Source: Luscinia megarhynchos
Taxonomy: Eukaryota; Chordata; Aves; Passeriformes; Turdidae
DNA: 64,000 bases
Assembly: GCA_034336665.1 (NCBI GenBank)
Contig: JAPFBE010000065.1
Coordinates: forward strand, 1-64,000
Reading direction: 5' to 3'
The notes below the pieces were generated by a model, which did not search any database, had not been told where the DNA came from, and was given only the letters and a program-made list of their open reading frames with translations. The position numbers and the translations under genes were made by a program. This document shows positions 30,401-64,000 of this stretch, in pieces (the stretch's first letter is position 1; the number at the start of each line of letters is the position of its first letter).

Positions 30401-33400
30401 CCTGGTGGTCCCTGGCTGTTCCCTGGTTGATCCCCGGTGGTCCCTGGGCTTTCCTTGTGTTTTTGGGGAGGGGTCTCTTCTCACACTTTACCCCCCCCAG
30501 GTGCCACGTGGGCCCCCACGCAGGTGGTGGCCGATGACGCCTGGGGGTCCCTGGTGGTCCCAGGTGGTCCCAGGTGGTCCCTGGGCTTTCCCCTGCATTT
30601 TTTGGGGGAGGGGTCTCTAGACCTGTCCCCCCCCAGGTGCCACGTGGGCCCCCACGCAGGTGGTGGCGGATGACGGCTGGGGCGGGACGGGCTAGTCTGG
30701 GGGGCGCTGCTGGCGGGCGGGGCGCAGCAGGTGCTGCTGCTGTTCGCGGCTGCGCCCTGGGACTCACACGCAGCCATGCCCCCCAGCACGCTGCTGCTGC
30801 TCGCCCGACGGGGGGCGCTCTGGGGCTCCCCAGAACCTTCGGCCGCCCTGTGGGGGCTGAGGTGTTAGCCTCCGGGCGGGCTCCCGGCATCCAGGTAATG
30901 GGGAGGGGGTGGGGAGGGGGTTTGGGGGTTTTGGGGAGGGGGTTTGGGGGGTCAGAGAGTTCGGGGTTTGGGGAGGGGTTTGGGGGATTTGGGAACTGGG
31001 GAGGGAATTTGGGGTTTGGGGGGTTTGGGGTCAGAGAGTTCGGGGGTTTGGGGAGGGGGTTTGGGGGTTTTGGGGGAGGGGGTTTGGGGGTTCAGAGAGT
31101 TCATGTGGTTTGGGGAGGGGTTTGGGGTTTTGGGGAAGGAATTTGGGGGTTTGGGAGGGGGTTTAGGGTTTTGGGGAGGGGTTTGGGGGTTCAGAGAGTT
31201 CGGGGTTTGGGGAGGGGGTTTGGGGGGTTTTGGGGAGGGGTTTGGGGTCTCGGAGAGTTCGGGGTTTGGGGGAGGGGTTTGGGGTTTTGAAGAAGGAATT
31301 TGGGGGTTTGGGGAGGGGTTTAGGGTTTTGGGGGAGGGGATTTGGGAAGGGAGTTTTGGCTTTTGGGGAGGGGGTTTGGGGGTTTGGGGGTTTTGGGGAG
31401 GGGTTTGGGGTTCAGAGATTTCGGGTTTTGGGGAGGGGGTTTGGGGGATTGGGGGGAGGGGTTTGGGGTTTGGGGGGTTTGGTGGTTCGGAGGGTTCGGG
31501 GGTTTGGGGAGGGGTTTGGGGGTTTGGGGGGTTTGGGGGAGGGGGTTTGGGGATTTGGGGAACTGGGGAGGGAATTTGGGGTTTGGGGGGGTTTGGGGGT
31601 TCGGAGAGTTCGGGGGGTTTGGGGAGGGGTTTGGGGGGTTTGGGGGGTTTGGGGAGGGGTTTGGGGGGCCCAGAGAGTTCGGGGGTTTGGGGAGGGATTT
31701 GGGGGGTTTTGGGGAGGGGGTTTGGGGGTTCAGAGAGTTCGGGGTTTGGGGGAGGGGTTTGGGGAGGGATTTGGGGGGTTTGGGGAGGGGTTTGGGGGTT
31801 CGGAGGGTTCGGGGGTTTGGGGAGGGGGGTTTGGGGGATTTGGGAACTGGGGGAGGAATTTGGGGTTTGGGGGGGGTTGGGGGTTCGGAGAGTTCGGGGT
31901 TTGGGGAGGTTTTGGGGGTTCAGAGAGTTCGGGGGTTTTTGGGGAGGGGGGGTTTGGGGGTTCAGAGAGTTCGGGGTTTTGGGGAGGGGGTTTGGGGTTC
32001 AGAGAGTTCGGGGTTTGGGGGAGGGGTTTGGAGTTCAGAGAGTTCGGGGTTTGGGGGAGGGGGTTTGGGGGTTTTGGGGGAGGGGGGGTTTGGGGTGTGG
32101 GGAAGGGATTTGGGGGTTTGGGAGGGGGGTTTGGGGTTTTGGGGAGGGGGTTTGGGGGTTCAGAGAGTTCGGGGGTTTGGGGAGGGGGTTTGGGGGTTCG
32201 GAGAGTTCGGGGTTTGGGGGAGGGGTTTGGGGGATTGGGGAGGGGGTTTGGGGTTTGGGGGTTTGGGGGTTCAGAGGGTTCGGGGTTTTGGGGAGGGGTT
32301 TAGGGTTTTGGGGAGGGGATTTGGGGGATTTGGGGATTGGGGAGGGATTTTGGGGTTTGGAGGGGTTGGGGGTCTGGAGAGTTCGGGGTTTGGGGAGGGG
32401 GTTTGGGGGTTAGGGGGGGCTTGGGGGTTCTGGGATTTGGAGGGGTTCAGGGGGGATTTGAGGGTTTGGGGTTTTGGGGTTCAGGGGGATTTGGGGTCAG
32501 GGGATTTGGGGTTCAGGGTCTCACCCCCCTTTTCCAGCGCCGCCTCTCCCCAGAAGCAGCGGCTGCTCCGGGGATTTGATGGTTCGCGTTTTTGGGTTTT
32601 GGGGGTTCAGGGGGTTTGGGGTTTGGGTTTTGGGGTTCAGGGGTCTCACCCCTCCCTGCACGCCCCTCCCCGTAGCCAGCTGGCTGCTCGAGGGGATTTG
32701 ATGGTTCGCGTTTTTGGGTTTTTTGGGTTTTGGGGGTTCAGGGGAATTTGGGGTTTGGGTTTTGGGGGTTCAGGGGGGATCTGGGGTTTGGGGCTCGGGG
32801 GTCTCACCCCTTTTTCCCATGGCGCCTCCCAGAAGCAGCGCCAGCGCTGCCCGGGGGATTTGGGGGTTTGGGGAGGGGGTTTCGGATTGGGGTTTGGGTT
32901 TTGGGGTTCAGGGGGATCTGGGGTTTGGGTTTTGGGGGTTCAGGGGTCTCACCCCCTTTTCCCGGCGCCGCCCCTCCCCCAGAAAGCAGCGGGGCTGCTC
33001 CGGGGATTTGATGGTTCGGGTTTTTGGGTTTTTGGGTTTTGGGGTTCAGGGGAATTTGGGGTTTGGGTTTTGGGGCTCAGGGGTCTCACCCCCCTTTTCC
33101 CGCGCCGCCCCCTCCCCAGAAGCAGCGCGCGCCGTTCCGGGGCCGGCTGCTGTTCTGCGGGCACGGCACGCTGGAGCGGGACGGGGTCTCGCTGCTGCTC
33201 AGCGACGACGGGGGGCGCAGCTGGCGCCCGGGGGCGTCCTGCCCGCCATCCCCTTCCGGCCATAAGTCAGCACGACTTCACCCCCGACGAGTGCCAGGTG
33301 CGACCCCCTCCCCAATTCGGGGGGGCTCCGGGGTTGACCCCCTCCGCAATTCTGGGGGTCTTTGGTTAGCCCCTCCCCAATTCTGGGGAGCTCCGGTTAG

Positions 33401-35516
33401 CCCCTCCCCAATTCTGGGGAGCTCCGGTTAGCCCCTCCCCAATTCTGGGGGTCCCTGAGACTGACCCGGTGCCCCCTCCCATTTCCATCGCCCTCCCTCC
33501 CCATTTCTGCTTCCCGGTTCTGACCTCCGTTGCCCCCTCCCCATTCCCGTGCCTCGCTCTGATCCCGTTGCCCCCTCCCCATTTCTACGCCTCCCCATTC
33601 CCCGTGCCCCTTGGTTCTGACTCTGTTTACCCCTCCCATTTCGCGCCCCCCTCCCCATTCCCCGTGCCCTGGTTCTGACTCTGTTCCCCCTCCCCATTCC
33701 CTGCTGCCCCCTCCCCCATTCCCTGCCCAGGTTCTGACCCTGTTGCCCCCTCCCCATTTCTGGGGATCCTGTTCTGACTCCGGGTTACCCCTCCCCATTC
33801 CCGTTGCCCCGGTTCTGACCCGGGTTACCCCTCCCATTCCCGTTGCCCCCTCCCCATTCCCCGTTGCCCCCTCCCCATTCCCGTTGCCCCGGTTCTGACC
33901 CCGCTGCTCCCCTCCCCATTCCCGTTGCTCCCTCCCCATTCCCGTTGCCCTCCCCCCATTCCCGTTGCCCCTCCCCATTCCTGTGCCCCCAGTTCTGACC
34001 CGGTTCCCCCCTCCCCATTTCTGGGGATCCTGTTCTGACCCGGGTTACTCCCTCCCCATTCCCTGCCCCTCCCCATTCCCGTTGCCCCCGGTTCTGACCC
34101 GCTGCCCCCTCCCCATTCCCTCGTGCCCCGGTTCTGACCCTGTTTCCCCCTCCCCATTCCCGCTGCCCCTCCCCATTCCCCGTTGCCCAATCCCCCATTC
34201 CCTGCTGCTCCCTCCCCATTCCCCGCTCCCCCTCCCCCATTCCCTCGTTGCCCTCCCCATTCCCCATGCCCTCCCCCCATTCCCTGCTGCCCCGTTCTGA
34301 CCCCCGCTGCCCCTCCCCCATTCCTCGTCCCCTTCCCCTATCTCGTTGCCCCTCCCCATTCCCGTTGCCCTCCCCATTCCCTCATGTTGCCCCTTCCCCA
34401 TTCCCTTGCCCCTCCCCATTCCCGTTGCCCCTCCCCATTTCGCTTCCCTCCCCATTCCCGTTGCCCCGGTTCTGACCCTAGTTCCCCTCTCCCCATTCCC
34501 GTTGCCCCCTCCCCATTCCCGTGCTCCCCTCCCCATTCCCGTGCTCCCCTGTTCTGACCCTCGCTTCCCCTCGCTGCTCCCCCAGCCCCTACCCCAGGGC
34601 TGCCGGATGGCTCCCATCACTGGCCAGCATCCGAACCAGAACCAGTACTGCTGCGCCTGGGATGCTGAGCAGCTGGGACTTGGGAGTCTGCTGCCCCCAG
34701 CTGCTCGCTGGACCCCGCCTCTGCCCGACCCTCGCTGCGGGTCGCTGGGGGCCCTGATGCAGCCACGGGCTGGTGCTGTTCAGCAACCCCACCACTCTAG
34801 AGCCAGCTGAGCCGGGGGGGGGGGACATTTGGGGACACTGGGGACATTGGGGGATTGGGGACATTGGGGACATTGGGGGATTGGGGGATTGGGGGATTGG
34901 GGACATTGAGGACACTGGGGACACTGGGGGGACATTGGGGGATTGGGGGGATTGGGAGGGATTGGGGACATTAGGGGACATTGGGGGATTTGGGGACATT
35001 GGGAGCCGGGGGGTGGGGACATTAGGGGACATTGGGGACACTGGGGGGATTGGGGGATTGGGGGATTGGGGAAATTTATGGATTTGGGACGTTGGGGACA
35101 TTGGGGATATTTGGGGACATTGGGGGATTGGGGACATTGGGGGGATTGGGGAGCATTGGGGAGCATTGGGGGATATTTGGGGATATTTGGGAACATTGGG
35201 AACATTGAGGGAGGGACATTGGGGGTGGAATTTGGGGTTCAGGGTCCCCCCGCGCTGGGCGTGGCCGCAGTGGGCGTGTCCCAGCCGGCCCCTCCCCCCA
35301 GGTGTGAACCTGACGCTGCGCTGGAGCTTCGACAACGGCAGCACGTGGTGGGGGCGGGGCCTGCGCGTGTGGGCGGGGCCCAGCGGGTACTCGGCGCTGG
35401 CGGCCTCGCCCCCCGACGGCCACGCCCCGCTGCTGTACCTGATCTACGAGAAGGGGCGGAGCCTCTCCACCGAGAGCGTCTCATTGGCCACCATCAGCCT
35501 GGGGGGCGGGGCCTGA
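27380..35516 (+). CDS. NEU1: NEU1, lysosomal sialidase, six exons
   Basis: NEU1 removes terminal sialic acids in the lysosome in complex with cathepsin A and beta-galactosidase. Exons: 27380-27460, 28817-29004, 30637-30894, 33120-33297, 34586-about 34810 and 35302-35516. Sialidase Asp boxes are visible: S-P-D-G-G-A-T-W across exons 2/3, S-D-D-G-G-R-S-W in exon 4 and S-F-D-N-G-S-T-W in exon 6. Other matches to human NEU1: [47 protein letters not shown] and T-E-S-V-S. The N-terminus is a short signal peptide (M-G-A-A-R-A then Leu-rich, A-A-A-R), shorter than the human one. Exons 2, 3, 4 and 5 need indel corrections; exon 6 is open to its TGA. The neighbours STK19 and DDX39B are on the same strand, with only about 100 bp to the DDX39B promoter elements. 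Confidence 0.93.
27465..28815 (+). repeat. NEU1 intron 1: CCCCCAAA-rich array
   Basis: First GGGACCCCCAAAATTCACGG units (about 27580-27930), then CCCCCAAACCCCC/GAGCCCCC units, with GCTGCGCCCC recurring at about 27969, 28082, 28190, 28258 and 28472. The last motif weakly resembles the exon 2 start (GGTGCGGCC) and may be a degenerate edge copy. Confidence 0.88.
28817..29004 (+). CDS. NEU1: NEU1 exon 2
   Basis: After ccccag: V-R-P-Q-V-L-P-R, then shifted [24 protein letters not shown], and [17 protein letters not shown]. Human has E-Q-L-L-W-V-S-G, F-R-I-P-L-I-T-A-T-P and A-E-A-R-K-M-S-S-S-D-E-G-A-K-F-I-A. At least three indels. It ends S-P-D-G before gtgggg. Confidence 0.9.
29005..29930 (+). 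repeat. NEU1 intron 2, part 1: GGGGAGGGGCTGGGG array
   Basis: Very G-rich units (GGGGAGGGGCTGGGG, GGGGGCGACTGAAAGGGGCT). The + strand offers dense G-quadruplex potential. Pro-rich minus-strand frames are repeat translations. Confidence 0.93.
29931..30636 (+). repeat. NEU1 intron 2, part 2: 135-170 bp units with exon 3 start copies
   Basis: Four units before the true exon each contain TGGTCCCTGGTGGTCCC, a TTGTGTTTTTTGGGGAGGGG stretch, a C-rich tract, the acceptor cccag, and the first roughly 45 nt of exon 3 (G-A-T-W-A-P, V-V-A-D-D). Copies start at 30015, 30186, 30350 and 30501; the true exon starts at 30637. Each copy includes CACGTG. Confidence 0.93.
30637..30894 (+). CDS. NEU1: NEU1 exon 3
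   Basis: Encodes [14 protein letters not shown], then after a one-base shift D-G-L-V-W-G-A-L-L and Q-Q-V-L-L-L-F-A-A, later P-S-T-L-L-L, S-P-R-T and [14 protein letters not shown]. Human has G-S-T-W-S-P-T, V-N-D-G, L-N-L-G-A-V-V, V-V-F-L-F-Y, A-S-T-M-L-V-W, T-P-R-N and G-T-E-V-F-A-P-G-P-G-S-G-I-Q. Donor gtaatg at 30895. Confidence 0.9.
30896..32540 (+). repeat. NEU1 intron 3, part 1: TTTGGGGAGGGGTTTGGGGG array
   Basis: About 1.6 kb of G/T repeats (GGTTTGGGGAGGGGGTTTGG) with interspersed TCAGAGAGTTCGGGG. It is close to ciliate-type telomere sequence and to strong G-quadruplex formers. No exon is seen. Confidence 0.94.
32541..33119 (+). repeat. NEU1 intron 3, part 2: units with exon 4 start copies
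   Basis: Four units of about 130-150 bp each end in TCTCACCCC...CCCAG plus the first bases of exon 4 (AAGCAGCG, K-Q-R) and continue into CGGGGATTTGATGG. Copies start at about 32554, 32674 (damaged acceptor), 32834 and 32983; the true exon starts at 33120. Confidence 0.9.
33120..33297 (+). CDS. NEU1: NEU1 exon 4 ([10 protein letters not shown], Asp box)
   Basis: After ccccag: [34 protein letters not shown], then shifted A-I-P-F, and D-F-T-P-D-E-C-Q before gtgcga. Human NEU1 has K-Q-R-E-P-R-K-G-R-L-I-V-C-G-H-G and N-D-F-N-P-D-E-C-Q. The first two thirds are undamaged. Confidence 0.95.
33298..34585 (+). repeat. NEU1 intron 4: CCCCTCCCCATTCCCGTTGC array
   Basis: C-rich units, CCTCCCCATTCCCGTTGCCC with GGTTCTGACCC spacers. 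No exon-edge copies are recognised. The minus strand is G/A-rich and open in all frames. Confidence 0.94.
34586..34810 (+). CDS. NEU1: NEU1 exon 5, heavily damaged
   Basis: After cccag: P-Y-P-R, then shifted L-P-D-G-S, I-R-T-R/N-Q-N-Q-Y, and near the end G-A-L-M and L-F-S-N-P-T. Human exon has P-Y-E-L-P-D-G-S, R-N-Q-N-N-Y, and V-F-F-S-N-P. At least five indels are required and no clear donor follows L-F-S-N-P, so the 3' limit is approximate. Confidence 0.75.
   Translation, partial: PLPQGCRMAPITGQHPNQNQYCCAWDAEQLGLGSLLPPAARWTPPLPDPRCGSLGALMQPRAGAVQQPHHSRAS
34811..35295 (+). repeat. NEU1 intron 5: GGGGACATTGGGGGATTGGG array
   Basis: G-rich 8-10 bp units (GGGGACATT, GGGGGATT). No exon-edge copies are recognised. 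Confidence 0.92.
35302..35516 (+). CDS. NEU1: NEU1 terminal exon 6
   Basis: After ccccccag: [47 protein letters not shown], ending G-G-G-A and TGA at 35514-35516. The frame is intact. It contains the last Asp box. Confidence 0.96.
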
Positions 35517-35524
35517 CCCCGCGC

Positions 35525-35530
35525 AATAAA
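35525..35530 (+). terminator. NEU1 poly(A) signal
   Basis: AATAAA lies 8 nt after the stop, implying a 3' UTR of a few tens of nucleotides. An inverted CCAAT box of the next promoter begins 3 nt further on. Confidence 0.8.
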
Positions 35531-36110
35531 CCCATTGGTTCGGACCGCCTGACGTCATCGCTGGGGGCGCGGCCGGGCGCTGGCGGGAACCGTCGCCATA
35601 GCGACGCTGCGCGGGCTGGGCCTACCTGAGGGCCCCGCAGCGCGGGGTGGCCGTGGCGGTGCCTGAGCGGAGGTCGGCGGGCGGCGGGGCCGGTGCGGGG
35701 CACGGCGGGGGGCGGGGAGCGCGGCGGGCGGTGCGGGGAGCGGCGGGAGCCCCGGTGAGGCGGCGGGGGCGGCGGTGGGAGCGGCGGCGGCGCCGCGCGC
35801 GTTCAGGCGATCGCTGCGGGCAGCCCCGGGGGCCTCGGGCGGGGCCCTTTGGCGCGCGCGGGGCCGGAGCGGAAGTGACGCTCAGCCCCGCCCCTCTCGG
35901 TCGCGGCGGTCGCAGCGCTCGGGTGAGTCGGGCCCGGCCCGCGCCGCATCCGCCGCCATCGCCGCCGCCGCCGCGCATCGCGCGCTCCTGCCGCGCGCTC
36001 CTGCTGCCCCGCGCCCCCCGCGCCCCTCCCCGCGCCCCGGCGCCGCCGCCCCCCGCGGGCCGCGCTTCGGCGCCGCCGCCGCCGTGAGGGCGCTCCAAGA
36101 TGGCGGCGCC
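35531..36110 (+). promoter_or_regulatory. DDX39B CpG-island promoter
   Basis: CpG-dense unique sequence. Elements in order: ATTGG (inverted CCAAT, 35534-35538), TGACGTCA (CRE, 35550-35557), GTCGCCATAGCGAC (RFX X-box-like inverted repeat, 35592-35605), CGGAAGTGACG (ETS plus CRE half-site, 35870-35880) and AAGATGGCGGC (YY1-type, 36097-36107). There is no TATA box. A strong donor GTGAGT at 35923 suggests the transcription start is near 35880. Confidence 0.65.
35880..35922 (+). other. DDX39B: Putative DDX39B non-coding exon 1
   Basis: Inferred from a GG/GTGAGT donor at 35923 just downstream of an ETS/CRE cluster, and from the coding exon having its own acceptor at 40702-40703, so an upstream UTR exon is needed. 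The 5' limit is a guess. Confidence 0.45.
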
Positions 36111-36274
36111 GGGCGGGGGAGGGGCGCGGCGGCGATTGGCGGGAACGGCGCGGGGGGAGGGATCCCTGAGGGGCTCCGGTCCCGCCGCGCTCGCCACGGC
36201 AGCGGCGGCGCTCGCCACGCCCGGTCCCGGTGCTCCCGCGGCTCCTGGGCCCGCGCGGGTCGCGTTCTCGGGGG

Positions 36275-37165
36275 GGTTGGTGGTCCCGGGGGCCCGTTGG
36301 GGTCGGGTGGTGGCGGCCACCGGGCCGGGGTTGGTGGCCCAGGGGTGGGCAGCGATACCGGGGCCGGTCAGTGGCCACCGGGCCGGTGTTGGTGGCCCAG
36401 GGGTGAGCGGCGAAACCGGGGCCGGTCAGTGGCCACCGGGCCGGTGTTGGTGGCCCAGGGGCGGTCAGCGATACCGGGGCCGGTCAGTGGCCACCGGGCG
36501 GGGTTGGTGGCCCAGGGGTGAGCGGCGATACCGGGGGCCGGTCAGTGGCCACCGGGCCGGGGTTGGTGGCCCAGGGTGAGCGGCGATACCGGGGCCGGTC
36601 AGTGGCCACCGGGCCGGTGTTGGTGGCCCAGGGGTGCTCAGCGATACCGGGGCCGGTCAGTGGCCACCGGGCCGGGGTTGGTGGCCCAGGGTGAGCGGCG
36701 ATACGGGGCCGGTCAGTGGCCACCGGGCCGGGGTTGGTGGCCCAGGGTGAGCGGCGATACCGGGGCCGGTCAGTGGCCACCGGGCGGGGTTGGTGGCCCA
36801 GGGGCGGGCAGCGATACCGGGGCCGGTCAGTGGCCACCGGGCGGGGTTGGTGGCCCAGGGGTGCTCAGCGGTACCGGGGCCGGTCAGTGGCCACCGGGCC
36901 GGGTTGGTGGCCCAGGGGCGGGCAGCGATACCGGGGCCGGTCAGTGGCCACCGGGCCGGGGTTGGTGGCCCAGGGCTGGGCAGCGGTACCGGGGCCGGTC
37001 AGTGGCCACCGGGCCGGGGTTGGTGGCCCAGGGGTGGGCGGCGATACCGGGGCCGGTCAGTGGCCACCGGGCCGGGGTTGGTGGCCCAGGGGTGGGCGGC
37101 GATACCGGGGCCGGTCAGTGGCCACCGGGCCGGGGTTGGTGGCCCAGGGCTGGGCAGCGGGCCTG
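36275..37165 (+). repeat. DDX39B intron 1: 58 bp CCACCGGGCCGGGGTTGGTG array
   Basis: About fifteen highly similar units of 55-58 bp: CAGTGGCCACCGGGCCGGGG, TTGGTGGCCCAGGGGTG and AGCGGCGATACCGGGGCCGG. Three-frame translations stay open but show no domain. Confidence 0.96.
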
Positions 37166-37199
37166 AGGCGATGTCGGTGCTCCTGTGGGTGATCAGCGG

Positions 37200-63366
<26,167 letters not shown>

Positions 63367-64000
63367 GTGAGAGAAATTTGGCATTTGGGGATTTTTTGGG
63401 GATTTTTTGGGGATTTTGGGGTTTTTAGGATTTTTGGGGGTTTTTTAGGGTTTTTTGGGTTTTTTGGGGGGTTTTTGGGTTTTTTGGGGGTTTTTTGGGA
63501 TTTTTGGGGTTCTTTTGGGGTTTTTGGGGGATTTTTGGGGTTTTTTGGGTTTTTGGGGTTTTTTGGGGTGTTTTTGGGGTTTTTAGGGTCCTGGGGGTGT
63601 TTTGGGGGTTCAGGGTTTGGGTGAACATCAGCTTAGCCGTCTCGACGAGATCGACATCTCCTCCCACAGTGAGAGAAATTTGGCATTTGGGTTTTTGGGG
63701 ATTTTTGGGGGTTTTTTTTTAATTTTTTGGGGATTTTTGGGATTTTTTGGGGTTTTTTAGGATTTTTTTGAGTTTTTAGGGGTTTTTTGGGGTTTTTTTG
63801 GGGATTTTTTGGGGATTTTTTGGGGTTTTTTTGGGGGTTTTTTGGGGGATTTTTGGGGTTTTTGGGGGTTTTTTGGGGGGTTTTTAGGGGTTCTGGGGTG
63901 TTTTTGGGGGTTCAGGGTTTGGGTGAACATCAGCGAAGCCGTCTCGGACGAGATCGACATCTCCTCCTACAGTGAGAGAAATTTGGCATTTGGGGATTTT
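63367..64000 (+). repeat. DDX39B last intron: TTTTTTGGGGATTTTTGGGG array with two exon-end copies
   Basis: T/G array containing two copies of the preceding exon's 3' edge (GTGAACATCAGC...GACGAGATCGACATCTCCTC, E-I-D-I-S-S) at about 63621-63668 and 63922-63972, each followed by GTGAGAGAAATTTGGCATTT exactly as after the true exon. The window ends inside the third such post-donor sequence. Confidence 0.95.

Noticed and set aside
30944..33369. Plus-strand frames of 489 and 675 codons rich in Gly/Phe/Trp
   Set aside because: Translation of TTTGGGGAGGGG units; the only real coding part is the NEU1 exon at 33120.

Overview
The window is vertebrate, and most likely avian, nuclear DNA. It is GC-rich, CpG-rich around promoters, and almost entirely built from short exons separated by minisatellite introns, as on bird microchromosomes. 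Four genes are recognised by protein motifs, all on the + strand and head to tail: the 3' part of SKIC2/SKIV2L (about 2.1-13.35 kb), STK19 (14.79-26.48 kb), NEU1 (27.38-35.52 kb) and DDX39B (UTR exon near 35.9 kb, coding 40.71-63.37 kb, last small exon beyond the window). All four are MHC class III genes in mammals. Here they form one tight cluster, and no DXO gene lies between SKIC2 and STK19.

Layout. 1-2072: a purine tract, then a CA-rich intron with copies of a SKIC2 exon end. 2073-13346: C-terminal SKIC2 exons; the stop codon overlaps the poly(A) signal. 13360-14791: a roughly 30 bp tandem array, then a CRE-rich STK19 promoter. 14792-26479: seven STK19 exons in long repeat introns. 26672-27312: six 110 bp units, each with AATAAA, between STK19 and NEU1. 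27380-35530: six NEU1 exons; the poly(A) signal lies 8 nt after the stop. 35531-36110: CpG-rich DDX39B promoter (CCAAT, CRE, X-box-like, ETS, YY1). 36275-40690: two 58-60 bp arrays in DDX39B intron 1. 40712-63366: nine DDX39B coding exons.

The most striking feature is that intronic minisatellite units often include the edge of the adjacent exon with its splice site. Upstream of an exon the copies carry the acceptor AG plus the first 20-50 nt of the exon. Downstream they carry the last 30-80 nt plus the donor GT. I count roughly ninety such decoy edges over all four genes. DDX39B exon 9 alone has sixteen acceptor copies before it and nine donor copies after it. Either this is real biology of dot-like microchromosomes, with heavy consequences for splicing, or it is a long-read consensus artefact.

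Many true exons carry small indels relative to the protein families, while others (SKIC2 10487-10627; DDX39B 40712-40922 and 43219-43346) are perfectly open. I read the indels mainly as sequencing error in hard repeats rather than gene death, but the sequence alone cannot settle this. Family comparisons rest on remembered human protein sequences, not on a search. Most long open frames in this window are repeat translations on either strand and are not annotated.
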